DNA of 64,000 nucleotides, from contig NC_089189.1 in the NCBI RefSeq assembly GCF_947507565.1, forward strand, positions 2,285,122-2,349,121. The letters run 5' to 3'. The notes beneath the pieces are model-generated. The model saw nothing but the letters and a program-made list of their open reading frames with translations, made no database searches and had not been told where the DNA came from. This DNA is from Oscarella lobularis. Taxonomy: Eukaryota > Porifera > Homoscleromorpha > Homosclerophorida > Oscarellidae. This document shows positions 10,583 to 34,192 of the stretch, one piece after another; positions within the stretch are counted from its first letter, which is position 1, and every line of letters starts with the position of its first letter. A program made the translations under genes and the position numbers.

Positions 10583-12580
10583 ATGGCTAAAGCTGCATCA
10601 CCTGAGCCCCGAATTTTCCATGAAAGTGCGTTGATCGGGGATGATTTGTATGTTTTTGGTGGAATGAATGCGAAGAGATCACTTCGTTTCCCACGCGATG
10701 AAATCTGGACGTGTAATGTTCGAGACGAGCTGAAATGGATTCGACATATTGCCAAAGGAAAGGACATTCCTCCTCCCTGCGAAGGAGCACAATGCGTGGT
10801 CATCGATGGGATTATTTGTTCGTACGGGGGATTTAATAAGGAATCCGGGGGTCTTCTGGGAGAGTTTCTGGGAGAGGTGTTTGGTTTGGATCCGAAGAAA
10901 ATGAAATGGATCAAAGTAGCCACGCCCATTCATGGAAAGAAACCATGGCAACGCAGCGACTGCTGTTTGTGGGCCATTGGAGGGAGATTGATCATGTTTG
11001 GGGGATGGAGCAGACCCATTCCTCAAGATCGTCTCCAATCAGGAGCACAATGCAATAGGAGTGTAAACAATGAGATCTATGAATTTGTATTTGAGGAGGG
11101 AAGAGAAAAAGGTAAATTTCAATCTGTACTTCTCAACTTCTATCGATGATTAGGTTGCTGGTTGGATGTTGAATTAAATGGAAAAAGACCACAACCACGT
11201 ATGGGTGCTGCCATGGAAACAATTGATGAGCATCGAGGGATACTTCATGGAGGGGCTGATAACTGCAATTATTATTTTGATGATATTTATGTAATTGATT
11301 TGAAAGAGAAGGTAATTCAGGATTCTTTCTACTACGAGTTCAAATTGGTTTTTGGTAGAAATGGGCCGAAGCTGATTGTGTTCCAAAACCGTCTGCTCGA
11401 TCTCATCACAGATTTTGTCAATTAAAGTGTTCTGTAGAAAACAATTCTTTGATTCTTTTTGGCGGAATCAACATCAAGCAAATAGAAAAACTTTTAGATG
11501 ATAGTTACAAAATTGTTATCGAAAAACGCCAAGCTACAAGGGTGTGGAATCATTTATATTCTTTGCTAGTACTAAATATGTTTTTAGTTGGGTTTGGGCC
11601 AGGAAATAACTGACGTTTCGTACCACACTCTTCATTGCATAAAGAGAAGTGATGGCCTGCCTCAAATAATTGTCGTTGGCGGGAAGAACAGACGACAGGA
11701 GCAGAAAGATATGTTCTTTACTGCTGGTAATGGCTAATGAAAGTTGAGCAAGTCTTAACTCAATCTATAGCTTTATCAAAAGAATCTCTCTTGGGAAGTT
11801 ACTCCTTAGTACTGTCGGAACAGGGAAACGGGAACGTTTGTGAATCTGAAAGGGGGTTAGAAACTATAACGTACCTAACCTTTTTTGTGACTTTATTCTA
11901 TTGCGTGACCTTTATTTAGGAACTATCAAGCGTTGGAGAAAGAAAATGAAGAATTGAAAACACGCTGCAATGCTCTTCAGCAAGAGAATAACGAATTAAA
12001 GTAGGCAATACTATTCTCTATTTGGTTTTCAGCTTTTGGGAAGATTTTGATTGGTTTAGAATTCAATTGAAAACACTTGAAAAAGCTCACCATGATACGC
12101 TTGATGCACTCGCAAAGAACCAGGATAAAAGTCATCATGAGGGAGGACAAACAGGTAAGAAATAATATGTGAAAGTAGACTTTAGGTAAATGAACGCGTT
12201 CCTTTTCTATTGACATACACCTGCACGTAGATACCAAGAGAATGCCTGATGCCTCAGGCTCTGCTCTCGATTGTGAGGTGACCGATGCGCAACGGAATCA
12301 ATTAGCTTCTTTCTTTCCTGCGGAGTGGAGACCGCTAGCTCGAGAACTTCTAGGGGATACTAAGAGCATAGAAGCGTTTGAACGAAAGCACCTCGACAAT
12401 CCGGAGGAGATCGCCCATATAGTGCTCAACAAATGGCACAATCAAAAGGCATCAGATGCAACGGTGAAGTGCATCTGTGCTGTCCTTGTTCAATCGCCTG
12501 TTTATAATCGAAAGGCTGCAGAAAAGGTTTTCGGAGTCAAAGCTGTTGAACAGGTGAGGAAAGATCTCGGTCTTTTGTAG
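10583..12580 (+). CDS. Kelch / coiled-coil / Death-domain protein, copy 1 (most diverged)
   Basis: Exon 1 (10583-11111) encodes the first kelch blades, with ESALIGDDLYVFGG, CVVIDGIICSYGG and LWAIGGRLIMFGG. The next exons give CWLDVELNGKRPQPR.., KWAEADCVPKPSARSHH and NSLILFGG, then a blade ending IIVVGGK. Only about two coiled-coil exons are clear (ALEKENEELKTRCNALQQE; QLKTLEKAHHDT), fewer than in the other copies. The last exon (12231-12580) is a Death domain: LASFFPAEWRPLARELLG, then a helix with VLNKWHNQKASDATVKCIC and VFGVKAVEQVRKDLG. It is the most divergent Death domain in the window and its exon is 350 nt, not 338. The gene lies between SECISBP2 and DPYS, away from the main cluster and without GTF2E2 debris, so it is probably an older copy. 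Reading frame is open across the joins I checked. Confidence 0.8.
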
Positions 12581-12718
12581 CAACAATAAGTAATACAAGT
12601 AGTAAACATAAATACTTAAAAGTAGTGCTCTGCGATGCGTGTTTGAAACTCCGTCTTGCCAAAAAACAAAAGAGCGTGGCTTCGTGCCCCGGTGACGGGA
12701 TTCCCGGATTGGTCTGCA

Positions 12719-25112
<12,394 letters not shown>

Positions 25113-25277
25113 ACCGCGTCGGCGGAAATTGATTTCACGTTTTCGTTTGTCCGAGGGGATGTTGTCTGCTTTCCTTAATGTTTTTTATACGTTGTCCGGC
25201 TTAATTTCTCCCGCGTGGCAATAAAGTTCGGTGTCCGAGTGTTGGAGAGTCACTCGAGTCCTTACAGTGAATAGGAG

Positions 25278-25775
25278 ATGTTTGCCAAAGTCGCCTTTGT
25301 CGTTCTTGTTGCCTGCGGGCTTGCGCACGCGAGATATGCTGATATGGAGGCCGAGGCGCCGAACGATGCTCCTTGGACGAATCAAGAATACAGGTAGATG
25401 ATATTTAGATTTAATTTTTAACGCGAAAGCGATTGTTCGTCTAAGAGAGGATATGGGTTTCGATGCGGAGTCTGCGTGGCAACGCGAAGCCTCTCCTGAG
25501 TGGAATGACAACGATGACGATTTTGCGAGGAGCCAATCGGATGAACTGAACGGCGGCTACTGGCCTGAGAATGGTCAATCTAGCGGTGTCCTATTTTATG
25601 TCTTGCTTAATTTTTCTTGTACCAAGAGTATCGTCAGTATGATGGTGAGGCGATGGCTCGTGACACTGCGGAGTCGATGGAAGCAATTGACGCCGCGGCC
25701 ATGGAGGAAATTCGTCAAATGCAAGAAAGAGGATTCTACGATGAAGAGGAAGGTGACGAATCTACGACGAATTAG
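25278..25775 (+). CDS. Small secreted acidic protein, function unknown
   Basis: Three exons, 25278-25393, 25446-25573 and 25627-25775, add up to 130 codons plus stop with matching phases and 50-53 nt introns. The start MFAKVAFVVLVACGLAHA is a convincing signal peptide, with cleavage probably after AHA. The mature part is acidic and rich in Glu, Asp, Trp and Tyr, with no cysteine, and contains WQREASPEWNDNDDD and MEEIRQMQERGFYDEEE. No dibasic prohormone sites flank a repeated peptide, and I do not recognise a family. It starts only 165 bp after the DPYS stop. Part of its 3-prime region (from about 25838) was copied upstream of the CARD gene at 29369. Confidence 0.72.
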
Positions 25776-26279
25776 AGAGAGGAAGACAATGTTCACTGTG
25801 CGTCGAAATTGCGCGTTTTTTTGTCCAATGTCTTTAGTACTGGATAATGCTCCAGTCTAGAATCTGTGTGTGTTTTTGTCTTGTGAAATCGTGAAATCAT
25901 AGATATAAAACGTCTGTGGTAAAATGTCCTTCTAATAGAGTCTGCTGATGGCTGCTTACTACGAACTCCCATCTGGGCAGCACTTCAACGCCTTTCGCGC
26001 AAGTAAACTCTCTCCTCTTCGCTCTTTGCTGCGTCCTTCGCTGCGCGGATACCTCGCGCACGTGTTACAATCTTTTATCCGGGCCTTTACCCAACGTTTT
26101 GTTTCTTTGAGAGCTCTTCGTCGATAGAGCGTTCAGCGATCGTCAACGCAGCACGACTAAAAGCGATTTTTTACTAGTAAGCAAACGACACGCGAAGCTT
26201 TCACAGCACGACTCAACGTCGATTTTCGCAGAATTCTTTCTTTACGAAAAACCGTTTATTTTCCAATATTTTACTTGAA
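25776..26279 (+). other. Spacer before kelch copy 2
   Basis: No gene seen. The segment 25838-26040 resembles 29071-29360 (shared TACTGGATAATGCTCC, then GTCTAGAATCTGTGTG, and a TTCAACGCC..CTCAAG/CGCAAG..AACTCTC block). It presumably holds the promoter of the kelch gene at 26280. Confidence 0.5.
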
Positions 26280-28588
26280 ATGTCTAACGCTGAATCACCT
26301 AAGCCTCGATGGGATCAGGAAAGTGCGTTGATCGGGGATGATTTGTATCTCTTCGGCGGAAGAATTGAGAACAAGTCTTTTTTATCATGGATGACATCAC
26401 GCACTTCTACTTATTTTCCCCGCAACGAAATCTGGACTTGTAATGTCCGCGAAGAGAAGAAATGGATTCGCCGTATCGCCGAAGGAATAAATATTCCTCC
26501 TCCTTGCTACGGAGCACAATGCGTGGTCATCAATGGGATCATGTATTCGTATGGGGGAGAGAAGGAAGACGGGGGTTCTCTGCGAGAGGTGTTTGGTTTG
26601 GATCCGAAGAAAATGAAATGGATCCAAGTAGCCACGCCCAAACATGGAAAGAAACCATGGCAACGCTACTACTGCTGTTTGTGGGCCATTGGAGGAAGAA
26701 TCATCATGTTTGGGGGAATATGTAAAGACATTCGTCCACTTTTTCTCCAATCAGGAGCACAATCCATTGGTGCAGTGAATAATGAGATTTATGAATTTGT
26801 ATTTGAGAAGGAAAGAGAAGAAGGTAAATTGCGTGAATTGATTTTTGAGAATAATTCAAACGTTGATGATTAGGATATTGGTTGGATGTTGAATTAAGTG
26901 GAAAAAGACCACAACCGCGATTTGGTGCTGCCATGGAAACAATTGATCATCATCGAGGATTACTCCATGGAGGGTGGGATGGTGGGAAATCATTAGATGA
27001 TGCATTTGTGATTGATTTGAGAGAACAGGTAAATCCTAATTTTTGTTTGGCAATAATTAATGAATTGTAATAGAAATGGATTTGCATCGAAATTCTTCCA
27101 AAACCTTCCGCTCGATGGGGCCACAGAATCTGTCGATTATCAAAAAAAGGATTCAAAGAAAGAAATTGCTTTCTTCTCATTGGCGGGTATATCCAAGGCA
27201 AGGCTTCAGACTACGCCCACATCCTTGATTTAGACGAAAGAAAATCTTACGTGGTATTTAATTACTTTCATTGATATTGAGTTGTAGTCACTTTTACTAG
27301 TTTCACTTAATCTCAGAAATAGCACTTATTTGCTATCACACTCTCCATTGCCTGGAGAATCGAGATGGATCTGCTAAGATTATCTTCACGGGTGGAAAAG
27401 ATTGGAATCACGAATTTAAAAAAATTTTGATTTCACTCACTCTTGGTGAGAGAGAAGATTTTTGACAACAATAAGCAAATTATTTTTCTAGGTCAATCAA
27501 ACAAGGAGTACATGAGAATTGAGTCTCAAATACTTCCTTCAGCTCAATTGAACCCAATCACGTCTCAAAGAGAACATGAGAGACAATTGAAAACATTGAG
27601 GTCGACTTTCTTGAATTTCTGTTCAAAATTAATTAGAATTTTGTAGGTTGGCGATGAAAGATGAAAGGTTAATAATGATGCAAATAAGAATTAATAGTCA
27701 CATGATTTTGAGACATTAGATTGGAGTGGGAAAAACGATGCCAAACTTTGGAAGAAGAAAAGAAGCAAATATTGATAGAACAGCGGTATTTATTATTAAA
27801 TTATACTTTAAATTTAGAATGCCATTCAAGGCTTCTCCGCTTTTGTAGCAAAGAACTGGAGACGCGCCACTCTCAGGAGAGTGCTATTATGCAAAGAAAT
27901 TATGACGCAGAGAGGTTTATTTGCATTATGATATTGGTTTCTGTCACGTGACAATAGCATTATTTCAGAAATGAATGGGAAGCTCAGCGCCTGGATCTGC
28001 AGAAGGCGAACGCTCGCCTAAATAAAGAACTTCAGACCACCAAGTGAATTTCTTGTAATTAAGAAATAAACAGATTTGATTACACGTTTTTAGAATGGAA
28101 TTAAAAGCAGTCCGGGAATCTCACCGTCAACTGATCGAATCTCTTGTCACCAACCCTCAACGCAGTTCCATTGACCAGGGACCTCACGCAACGCGTAAAC
28201 AAATTTCATCGAAATCATGAAGACGATGTTAATTGCATTTTCAAAAAAAGGTTCTATTGCTTCAAGCGAGACAGAAGTTGATCGAAAGGTGTCAGACGAA
28301 GAGCTTCAGCGATTGGCTCCGAAACTCATCGACCAGTGGAAGGAGGTTTCTCGTCGATTGCCTGGAGAGAAAGAGAGCGAAGCAGCGTTGGAAATGAAGC
28401 ACAGGAGCAATCCAAAAGAACTTGTCTACTCTATGCTCAATAGCTGGCATATTCTCAATGGGTGTGATGCAACGGTAAGGAGCATCTGTGAAGCACTTGT
28501 AAAGCGGCCCGTCATTCATCGGCTCGCCGCAGAAGACGTATTTGGGCGCGGTGTTGTTAAACAAGTTTTACGTGATTTGAGTCATTGA
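26280..28588 (+). CDS. Kelch / coiled-coil / Death-domain protein, copy 2
   Basis: Exons 26280-26823 and 26874-27028 open the propeller, followed by KWICIEILPKPSARWGH and a blade ending KIIFTGGKD. Loops after Gly-Gly are unlike the other copies: FGGRIENKSFLSWMTSRTSTY is the longest first loop, and FGGICKDIRPLFLQ replaces the usual RLQSG segment. The coiled-coil exons read LKTLR, LAMKDER, LEWEKRCQTLEEEKKQ, KELETRHSQES, NEWEAQRLDLQKANARLN and MELKAVRESHRQLIES. They end in the 338-nt Death exon (28251-28588), with LAPKLIDQWKEVSRRLPG, SMLNSWHILNGCDATVRSIC and VFGRGVVKQVLRDLSH. The tryptophan and the DATV..IC..L pattern of helices 5-6 are typical Death-domain features. All frames I checked are open, so it looks functional. 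No signal peptide. Confidence 0.84.
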
Positions 28589-29368
28589 TTATTTAATTAA
28601 TTGCCTTAAATAGATTTTTCTTTTTCTACTGTGGCTGTAATGGGTACTTTGACTTTGTATCGCTTTATTATTATCTTAGCATTCTTTCCTGCGAGACTGA
28701 TTGATTTTTCATAGATTTGATGTACTGGCTATCACATCCGGGGACGCACATTTCATCTTTACTGTTTCCTGACTTTCCTCTGGAGGTTCTTCGCGTTTAT
28801 TCTCACCGACACGCACGATCGATCTCTCGAAAGGTATTTGACGTGTTGGTGCTCTCATGGCAGCGTGCAGTCGCGTTTTCGATGCGCTAGGGCTCCTGAC
28901 AACTTTCGCCCACTCATCTCTCCTTCTTTTCCACGATCCGCACCAATCTGTAAGCAACTTAGTACCAGAAAAAGTGTCCCAAGTTCTATTTGAGCGCGAT
29001 TGAAGCTACAGATAGGCGATCTTTGCTATGCCAACATAGGCCTAGCGACTTTATTGAGATGTATTTAGTGTACTGGATAATGCTCCAGTCTAGAATCTGT
29101 GTGTTTTTGTCCTGCGAGATCGTGCAATGTCCCTCTAATACGAGCGACAGCTTTTGCTTACGTCACCACCAATCCGGGCAACCCTCTTCTCATTTCCTCG
29201 GACTTTTCTCTTCGTGAGGCTCCTCTCCAGCTGCCACTCGGCGGGCGTGCTCTTGAAAGGCATACTTCTTGCTTCGAATTGCATTCTAGAATTCCAGAGC
29301 TCTAGAAATCGCGCTTCAACGCCTCTTGCTCAAGTTAACTCTCTTCTCTGCGCAGATTCGGACGCAAT
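28589..29368 (+). other. Spacer with two duplicated promoter-like blocks
   Basis: 28720-28960 resembles 31100-31260, 33820-34020 and 35280-35500 (shared CACATCCGGGG, TCATCGACG-like and GTATTT motifs, and CCAATCTGTAAGCA). 29071-29360 resembles the region after 25838. No gene recognised. The blocks lie in front of, or just after, the CARD and kelch genes, as expected for copied regulatory regions. Confidence 0.55.
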
Positions 29369-30307
29369 ATGGCAGATACGAGATGGTCTCGTCTCGATTC
29401 GGTGAAGGACCGAATCGTCCCTCTTCTCGCAAACGCTCTTGATGAAGGAGCTTTTCTCGATCGTCTTGTTACACACGGATGCATTTCCTATTCTCAACAA
29501 GAGAATATTCGGCGACTTTTTTTGAATGTGGCACTGGAAGAAGTGGCTCGGGATTTGCTTCGTGTCCTGAGATTACGTCCACCTCTTATCTTTGATATTT
29601 TCTGCGCTATTCTGCAACATGGGAACGAAAAGACTTTGTATGACGTTGTCGCTTCTACTACTAGGTTTAGTATGAGCTGAGGCTTTTGTCACATATAACA
29701 TAGTATTGATGTTGCAGAAGTGAATCGGATGCTCGGTGCAGAGCTCTGCAAGAAGAGAACGTGCGCCTAAAGCAAGAACTTCAAACCACAAAGTGAAATC
29801 CTAACAGCTAATTAATAAAATGTTAAATGATAATTTATATAGCTTTCCGGGAATCTCGCCCTGACTCCTTTCCACAACATAGTCTAACGAAGAATGCTCA
29901 GAGATGTCAAACAGCTGGTATAGAGATTCCCATCTAAATCATGACAATGTTAATTATGTGTTCCAAAAGATTCTATTGCTTCAAGCGAGACAGAAATTGA
30001 TCGACAGGTGACGGATAAAGAGCTTCAGCAATTGACTCCCTATCTTATTGACAAGTGGAAAGAGGTTTCTCGTCGTTTGCCTGGCGAGAAAGAGAGCGAG
30101 GCAGCGTTAGAAGAGAAGCACAGGGGCAATCCCAATGAACGTGTCTACTCTATGCTGGACAGCTGGCACAATTTCAATGGGTGTGACGCAACGGTGAGAA
30201 GCATCTGTGAAGCTCTAATTAGACGTCCCGTCATTCATCGGCGCGCTGCAGAGGAAGTCTTTGGAGTTCATGCTGTTCGACAAGTCCGTGATAGTTTTGG
30301 TCAATAA
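29369..30307 (+). pseudogene. CARD / coiled-coil / Death gene with frame break (CARD may still be made)
   Basis: Exon 1 (29369-29664, 296 nt) encodes a CARD: LDSVKDRIVPLLANAL, FLDRLVTHGCISYSQQE, ARDLLRVLRLRPPLIFDIF. A coiled-coil exon (29718-29792) reads SESDARCRALQEENVRL. The next exon (29843-29917) has lost about 16 nt at its start compared with the sister gene at 34193, so the frame runs into TGA within about seven codons. Skipping that exon also gives a stop. The Death exon (29970-30307, 338 nt, LTPYLIDKWKEVSRRLPG, SDATV-like GCDATVRSIC) is itself open. Either the gene is broken between CARD and Death, or it makes a CARD-only protein, or an unusual splice rescues it. The two-domain plan matches vertebrate CRADD/RAIDD. 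Confidence 0.7.
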
Positions 30308-31285
30308 ATGTGTTTTTAATTAATTAAAGTATATGCTAGCAATGCTCGTTTTGGTTGTGTATTTTTTCTATAATCCTAGCATTTTTAATGACTCATTGCT
30401 AATTATTACTAGATAATGATGGCCTTTTGTGAGCCATCATGTGATCCCCGAACACACCCTCAGCACGGTATCTGTCACTCTAATTTTAGGAAAGCTGATG
30501 TGCATAATGTGCATCACACTGCCTAACCATGACATGCATTATTTTCCGCAAAATCCTACAATTAGCTAATTTGACCTGTTCTGCGCACAGAGCGACAGTA
30601 CCCCTCCCCAGCCCAACTTTTTCAGGTGATCGTGTCACGAGGCCCATTATCAGCTTGCAGTTGGGTTTGCGTGCTGCGAGCTTTGCTCGCAGCACGACAA
30701 ACCCAACGTGCTCCTTTACTGCGTTCCCTTGATAAATGTTACTAATAAGCTCACTGTTATATGCCCGTTATGTTTATCAAACATAGATATAACAGTGCTG
30801 TTATGCTGAAAACTATTGAACACTATCCGGGGTTGCTATCTACTGTGACGTCACCTTTTTTTGGTACAGTGTAGAACTGTGAAATATACGGGAGAGTATG
30901 ACATCACAATGAATGTGATGTCATAAAGGCACCTTTGTGTGTGATTGGCCTAAGAGCGATTGTGACGTGAGCGTGACCGACAGACAGACAAACACTTTGA
31001 GATTTTGGCCGATCAACTGGCCGATCACGTTTGAGAGCCCCTCCCACCAGGGCGCGCGCGGGCTTCGCCCGCGCGCGCCCTGGTGTTCGGGGAATTAATT
31101 TTTATGTATCCGGGGAACAGACGTCTTATTTCTTCGTCGTTTCCTCGATTTATTGCTGTAATTTACGTTCGTCGACGCTCACGATCGTCCTATCGAAAGG
31201 TGAATCACGTTTTGACGCTCTCATAGCAACGTTTAGTCGAGTTTCGTTGCCTTAGGCCACCGACTTTCCAATATTTTACTTGTAA
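30308..31285. repeat. Hairpin-rich element between CARD gene and kelch copy 3
   Basis: Five perfect or near-perfect inverted repeats lie within 670 bp. They are ATGATGGC at 30416/30433 (8-bp arms); a 20-bp interrupted stem at 30661-30706 with core GTGCTGCGAGC-TTT-GCTCGCAGCAC; CACTGTTATAT at 30752 with its complement at 30787, enclosing ATGTTT-ATC-AAACAT; TATGACATCAC at 30897 with its complement at 30915; and a 19-bp perfect stem at 31045-31063/31067-31085 (CACCAGGGCGCGCGCGGGC, loop TTC). There is no coding capacity. It could be a foldback-type non-autonomous element. From 31100 on it becomes the shared kelch/CARD promoter block. Confidence 0.8.
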
Positions 31286-33677
31286 ATGTCTAAAGCTGCA
31301 TCACCTGAGCGTCGATCTCTTCACGAAAGTGCGTTGATCGGGGATGAATTGTATCTCTTCGGCGGAAAAACTATGATGACTGGAAAGACCCCATATTATC
31401 GTTATTTCCCGCGCAACGAAATCTGGACATGTAATGTCCGAGAAAAGATGAAATGGATCCGTCGTTATGCCAAAGGAAAGAATATTCCTCCTCCTTGCGA
31501 GGGAGCACAATGCGTGGTCATCAATGGAATCATGTATTCGTACGGGGGATGGACGAGAGACAGGGGTCTTCTGGGAGAGGTGTTTGGTTTGGATCCGAAG
31601 AAAATGAAATGGATCCTTGTGGCCACACCCATCCGTGGAAAGAAACCATGGCAACGCTCCTCCTGCTGTTTGTGGGCCATTGGAGGAAGATTGATCATGT
31701 TTGGGGGAGGGAGCGATCACATTCCTGAAGATCGTCTCCAATCAAGAGCACAATGCAATGGGAGAGTGAATGATGAGATTTATGAATTTGTATTTGAGGA
31801 GGAAAGAGAAAACGGTAAATTTAATGAATTGAAATGTGGGAATAATTCACATGTTGATGATTAGGATATTGGTTGGATGTTAAATTAAATGGAGAAAGAC
31901 CACAACCACGTGCCCGTGCTGCCATGGAAACGATTGATCAACATCGAGGATTACTCCATGGAGGGTGGGATGGTGGGAAATCATTAGATGATGCATTTGT
32001 GATTGATTTGAGAGAAGAGGTAAATCCTAATTATGTTTGGCAATAATTAATGAATTGTAATAGAAATGGATTTGCATCGATTTCCTTCCAAAACCATCCG
32101 CTCGATGTGATCACAGAATTTGTCGATTATCAAAAGAAGGATTCAAAGAAAGAAATTGCTTTCTTCTCATTGGCGGGGACATGTATGCCAAAGACCACGC
32201 CTACATTCTTGACTTTGACAAAAGAAAATCTTACGCGGTACGAAATCAGAGCTATTGATATCAAATAGTAATCACTCTTATTAGTTTTACCTAAACCCGG
32301 AAATAGCACCTATTTCTCTTCACACTCTTCATTGTGTCAATCGAGATGGATCTGCTTGGATCATTGTCACAGGGAGACAGGGACCATTGAAAGAATTTTT
32401 GACGTCACTCACTCTTGGTACTGAGAGAGACAATTTTGACAAGAAAAATAAACTTTAGTTTATAGGTCACACTCAATCAAACAAGGAGTACATGAGAATC
32501 GAGTCTCAAATACTTTCTTCAGCTCAATTCGACCCAACCACGTCTCAGAAAGACGTACGGGTACTTGAACGACAATTGGAAACATTGAGGTTCACTTTCT
32601 TAGAGTTCTTTCTCAAAATAGCTAAAATTTCGTAGGTCGGAGATGAGTGCTGAAAGGTTTAATATTATAGTATCATTACCTCTTATTTGCTTTATTGTTG
32701 AGACACAATAGATCGCAGTTGGAGGAACGATGCCTAACCTTGGAAGAAAAGAAACAAATATTGATAAAACAGCGGCATGTATACCTTTAATTTAGAATAA
32801 TATTAAAGACTTCTCTGCTTCTGTAGCAAAGAACTGGAGACGCGTCACTCCCAAGAGATTGCTATTCTTCGGAGAGACAACGAATCTCAGAGGTGTAGTT
32901 ATATTATCAGGTCATCTTCTATCATGCGATGATAGCCTTCTTGTTGCAGAACTCAATTGGAAGCTCAATGCAAAGATCTCAAGAAAGAGAATGTTCGTCT
33001 GAATGAAGACCTTCAGACTACAAAGTGAATTTCTATTAATTAGGAAATAAACGTATCTGATTAAACCTTTTTTAGAATTGATTTAAAAGCCAGGACTGAA
33101 TTGGAAGCTCAATGCCGAGATCTGCAAAAAGAGGTCTCACAACTCAATGAGAAAGTTCGAGCCACAAAGTGAAATTTGTGTTAAATAATAAAAATATTTC
33201 ACAAGCTTTTGCATAGAAATGAATTAGAAACAATCCAGAACTCGCAGCACAGTCAAACGAGAAATGATGAGGGAACTCAAACAGATAGTATACATACTTT
33301 CATCTAATTCATGTCAATGGTAATCATATTTCTGAAAAGGTTCTACTACTTCAAGCGAGACAGACGTTGATCGAAAAGTGACGGACAAAGAACTTCAGAA
33401 ATTGGCTCCAAATCTAATTGACCAGTGGAAAGAGGTTTCTCGTCGATTGCCAGGAGAAAAAGAAAATGAAGCAGCGTTAGAAGAGAAGTACAGGGGCAAC
33501 CCAAAAGAACGTGTCTACTCTATGCTCAACAGCTGGCACATTCTCAATGGATCAGATGCAACTGTCAGGAGCATCTGTCACGCTCTTCTAGAACGACCTG
33601 TCATTCATCGGCTCGCAGCAGAGGAAGTCTTTGGAGTTGGTGTCGTTAAACAGGTTTTACGTGATATGGGTTTTTAA
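31286..33677 (+). CDS. Kelch / coiled-coil / Death-domain protein, copy 3
   Basis: Start MSKAASPERRSLHESALIGD. Exon 1 (31286-31814) has loops FGGKTMMTGKTPYYRY, YGGWTRDRGLLGE and FGGGSDHIPEDRLQ that differ from the sister copies. Later exons give YWLDVKLNGERPQPRARAA, KWICIDFLPKPSARCDH and FYLNPEIAPISLHTLH with IIVTGRQG in place of the usual TGGK. The linker has at least six coiled-coil exons, including QLEERCLTLEEKKQI, KELETRHSQEIAILRRD and TQLEAQCKDLKKENVRLNE, followed by an extra related exon (RTELEAQCRDLQKEVSQLNEK) not seen in copy 2. The Death exon is 33340-33677 (338 nt) with LAPNLIDQWKEVSRRLPG and SDATVRSICHALLERP. Frames are open in the exons checked. Confidence 0.83.
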
Positions 33678-34171
33678 TTATGTATTTTTCATATTAGTTA
33701 TGTATCTTTTTTTAATTTTTATTTTAACGCGATGGGCTGTACTGGTTATGGGTTTCTTTTTTGCCTTGCCTATATTTTTTTCATCCTACAGTAGCATTTT
33801 TATAGCGAAAAAGGTGTCCGCATACTGGCTAGCACATCCGGGGTGGCGAATTCATTCTTCGCCGTTTTCTCGCTCTGTTGAGTCGCTTTTATGCTCATCG
33901 ACGAGCACGATTGCTCTTTAGAAAGGTATTTATTGTTTGTGCGCTCTCGTAACAGGGCTTAATCGTCTTTTCGGTGCGTTAGGCACCTCTCTGTCTTTCT
34001 ACGATCAAACCAATCTGTAAGCAGGCGTTTCTCTCATCGTAGAGAGTCAAACGCTAGCGTTTCGGTCCCACATAGACGTGTATAGCTTTTGCTCGCATGT
34101 TTAGAGTCTTGCGTTTTGGTACCAGGGATATAATAGAAGATTAGGTACTATGCCATGTTCGCTTAGGGACA
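33678..34171 (+). promoter_or_regulatory. Spacer with copied promoter block before CARD-DD gene
   Basis: 33820-34020 is a copy of the block also at 28720, 31100 and 35280 (CACATCCGGGGTGGCGAATTC, CTCATCGACGAGCACGAT, GGTGCGTTAGGCACC, CCAATCTGTAAGCA). No gene recognised apart from the end of the preceding transcript. Confidence 0.5.
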
Positions 34172-34192
34172 GTGCCCGGACTACAGTACCCC

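Noticed and set aside
30661-30706. Bacterial-type rho-independent terminator at the strong hairpin
   Set aside because: Context is eukaryotic, and there is no T-run after the stem.
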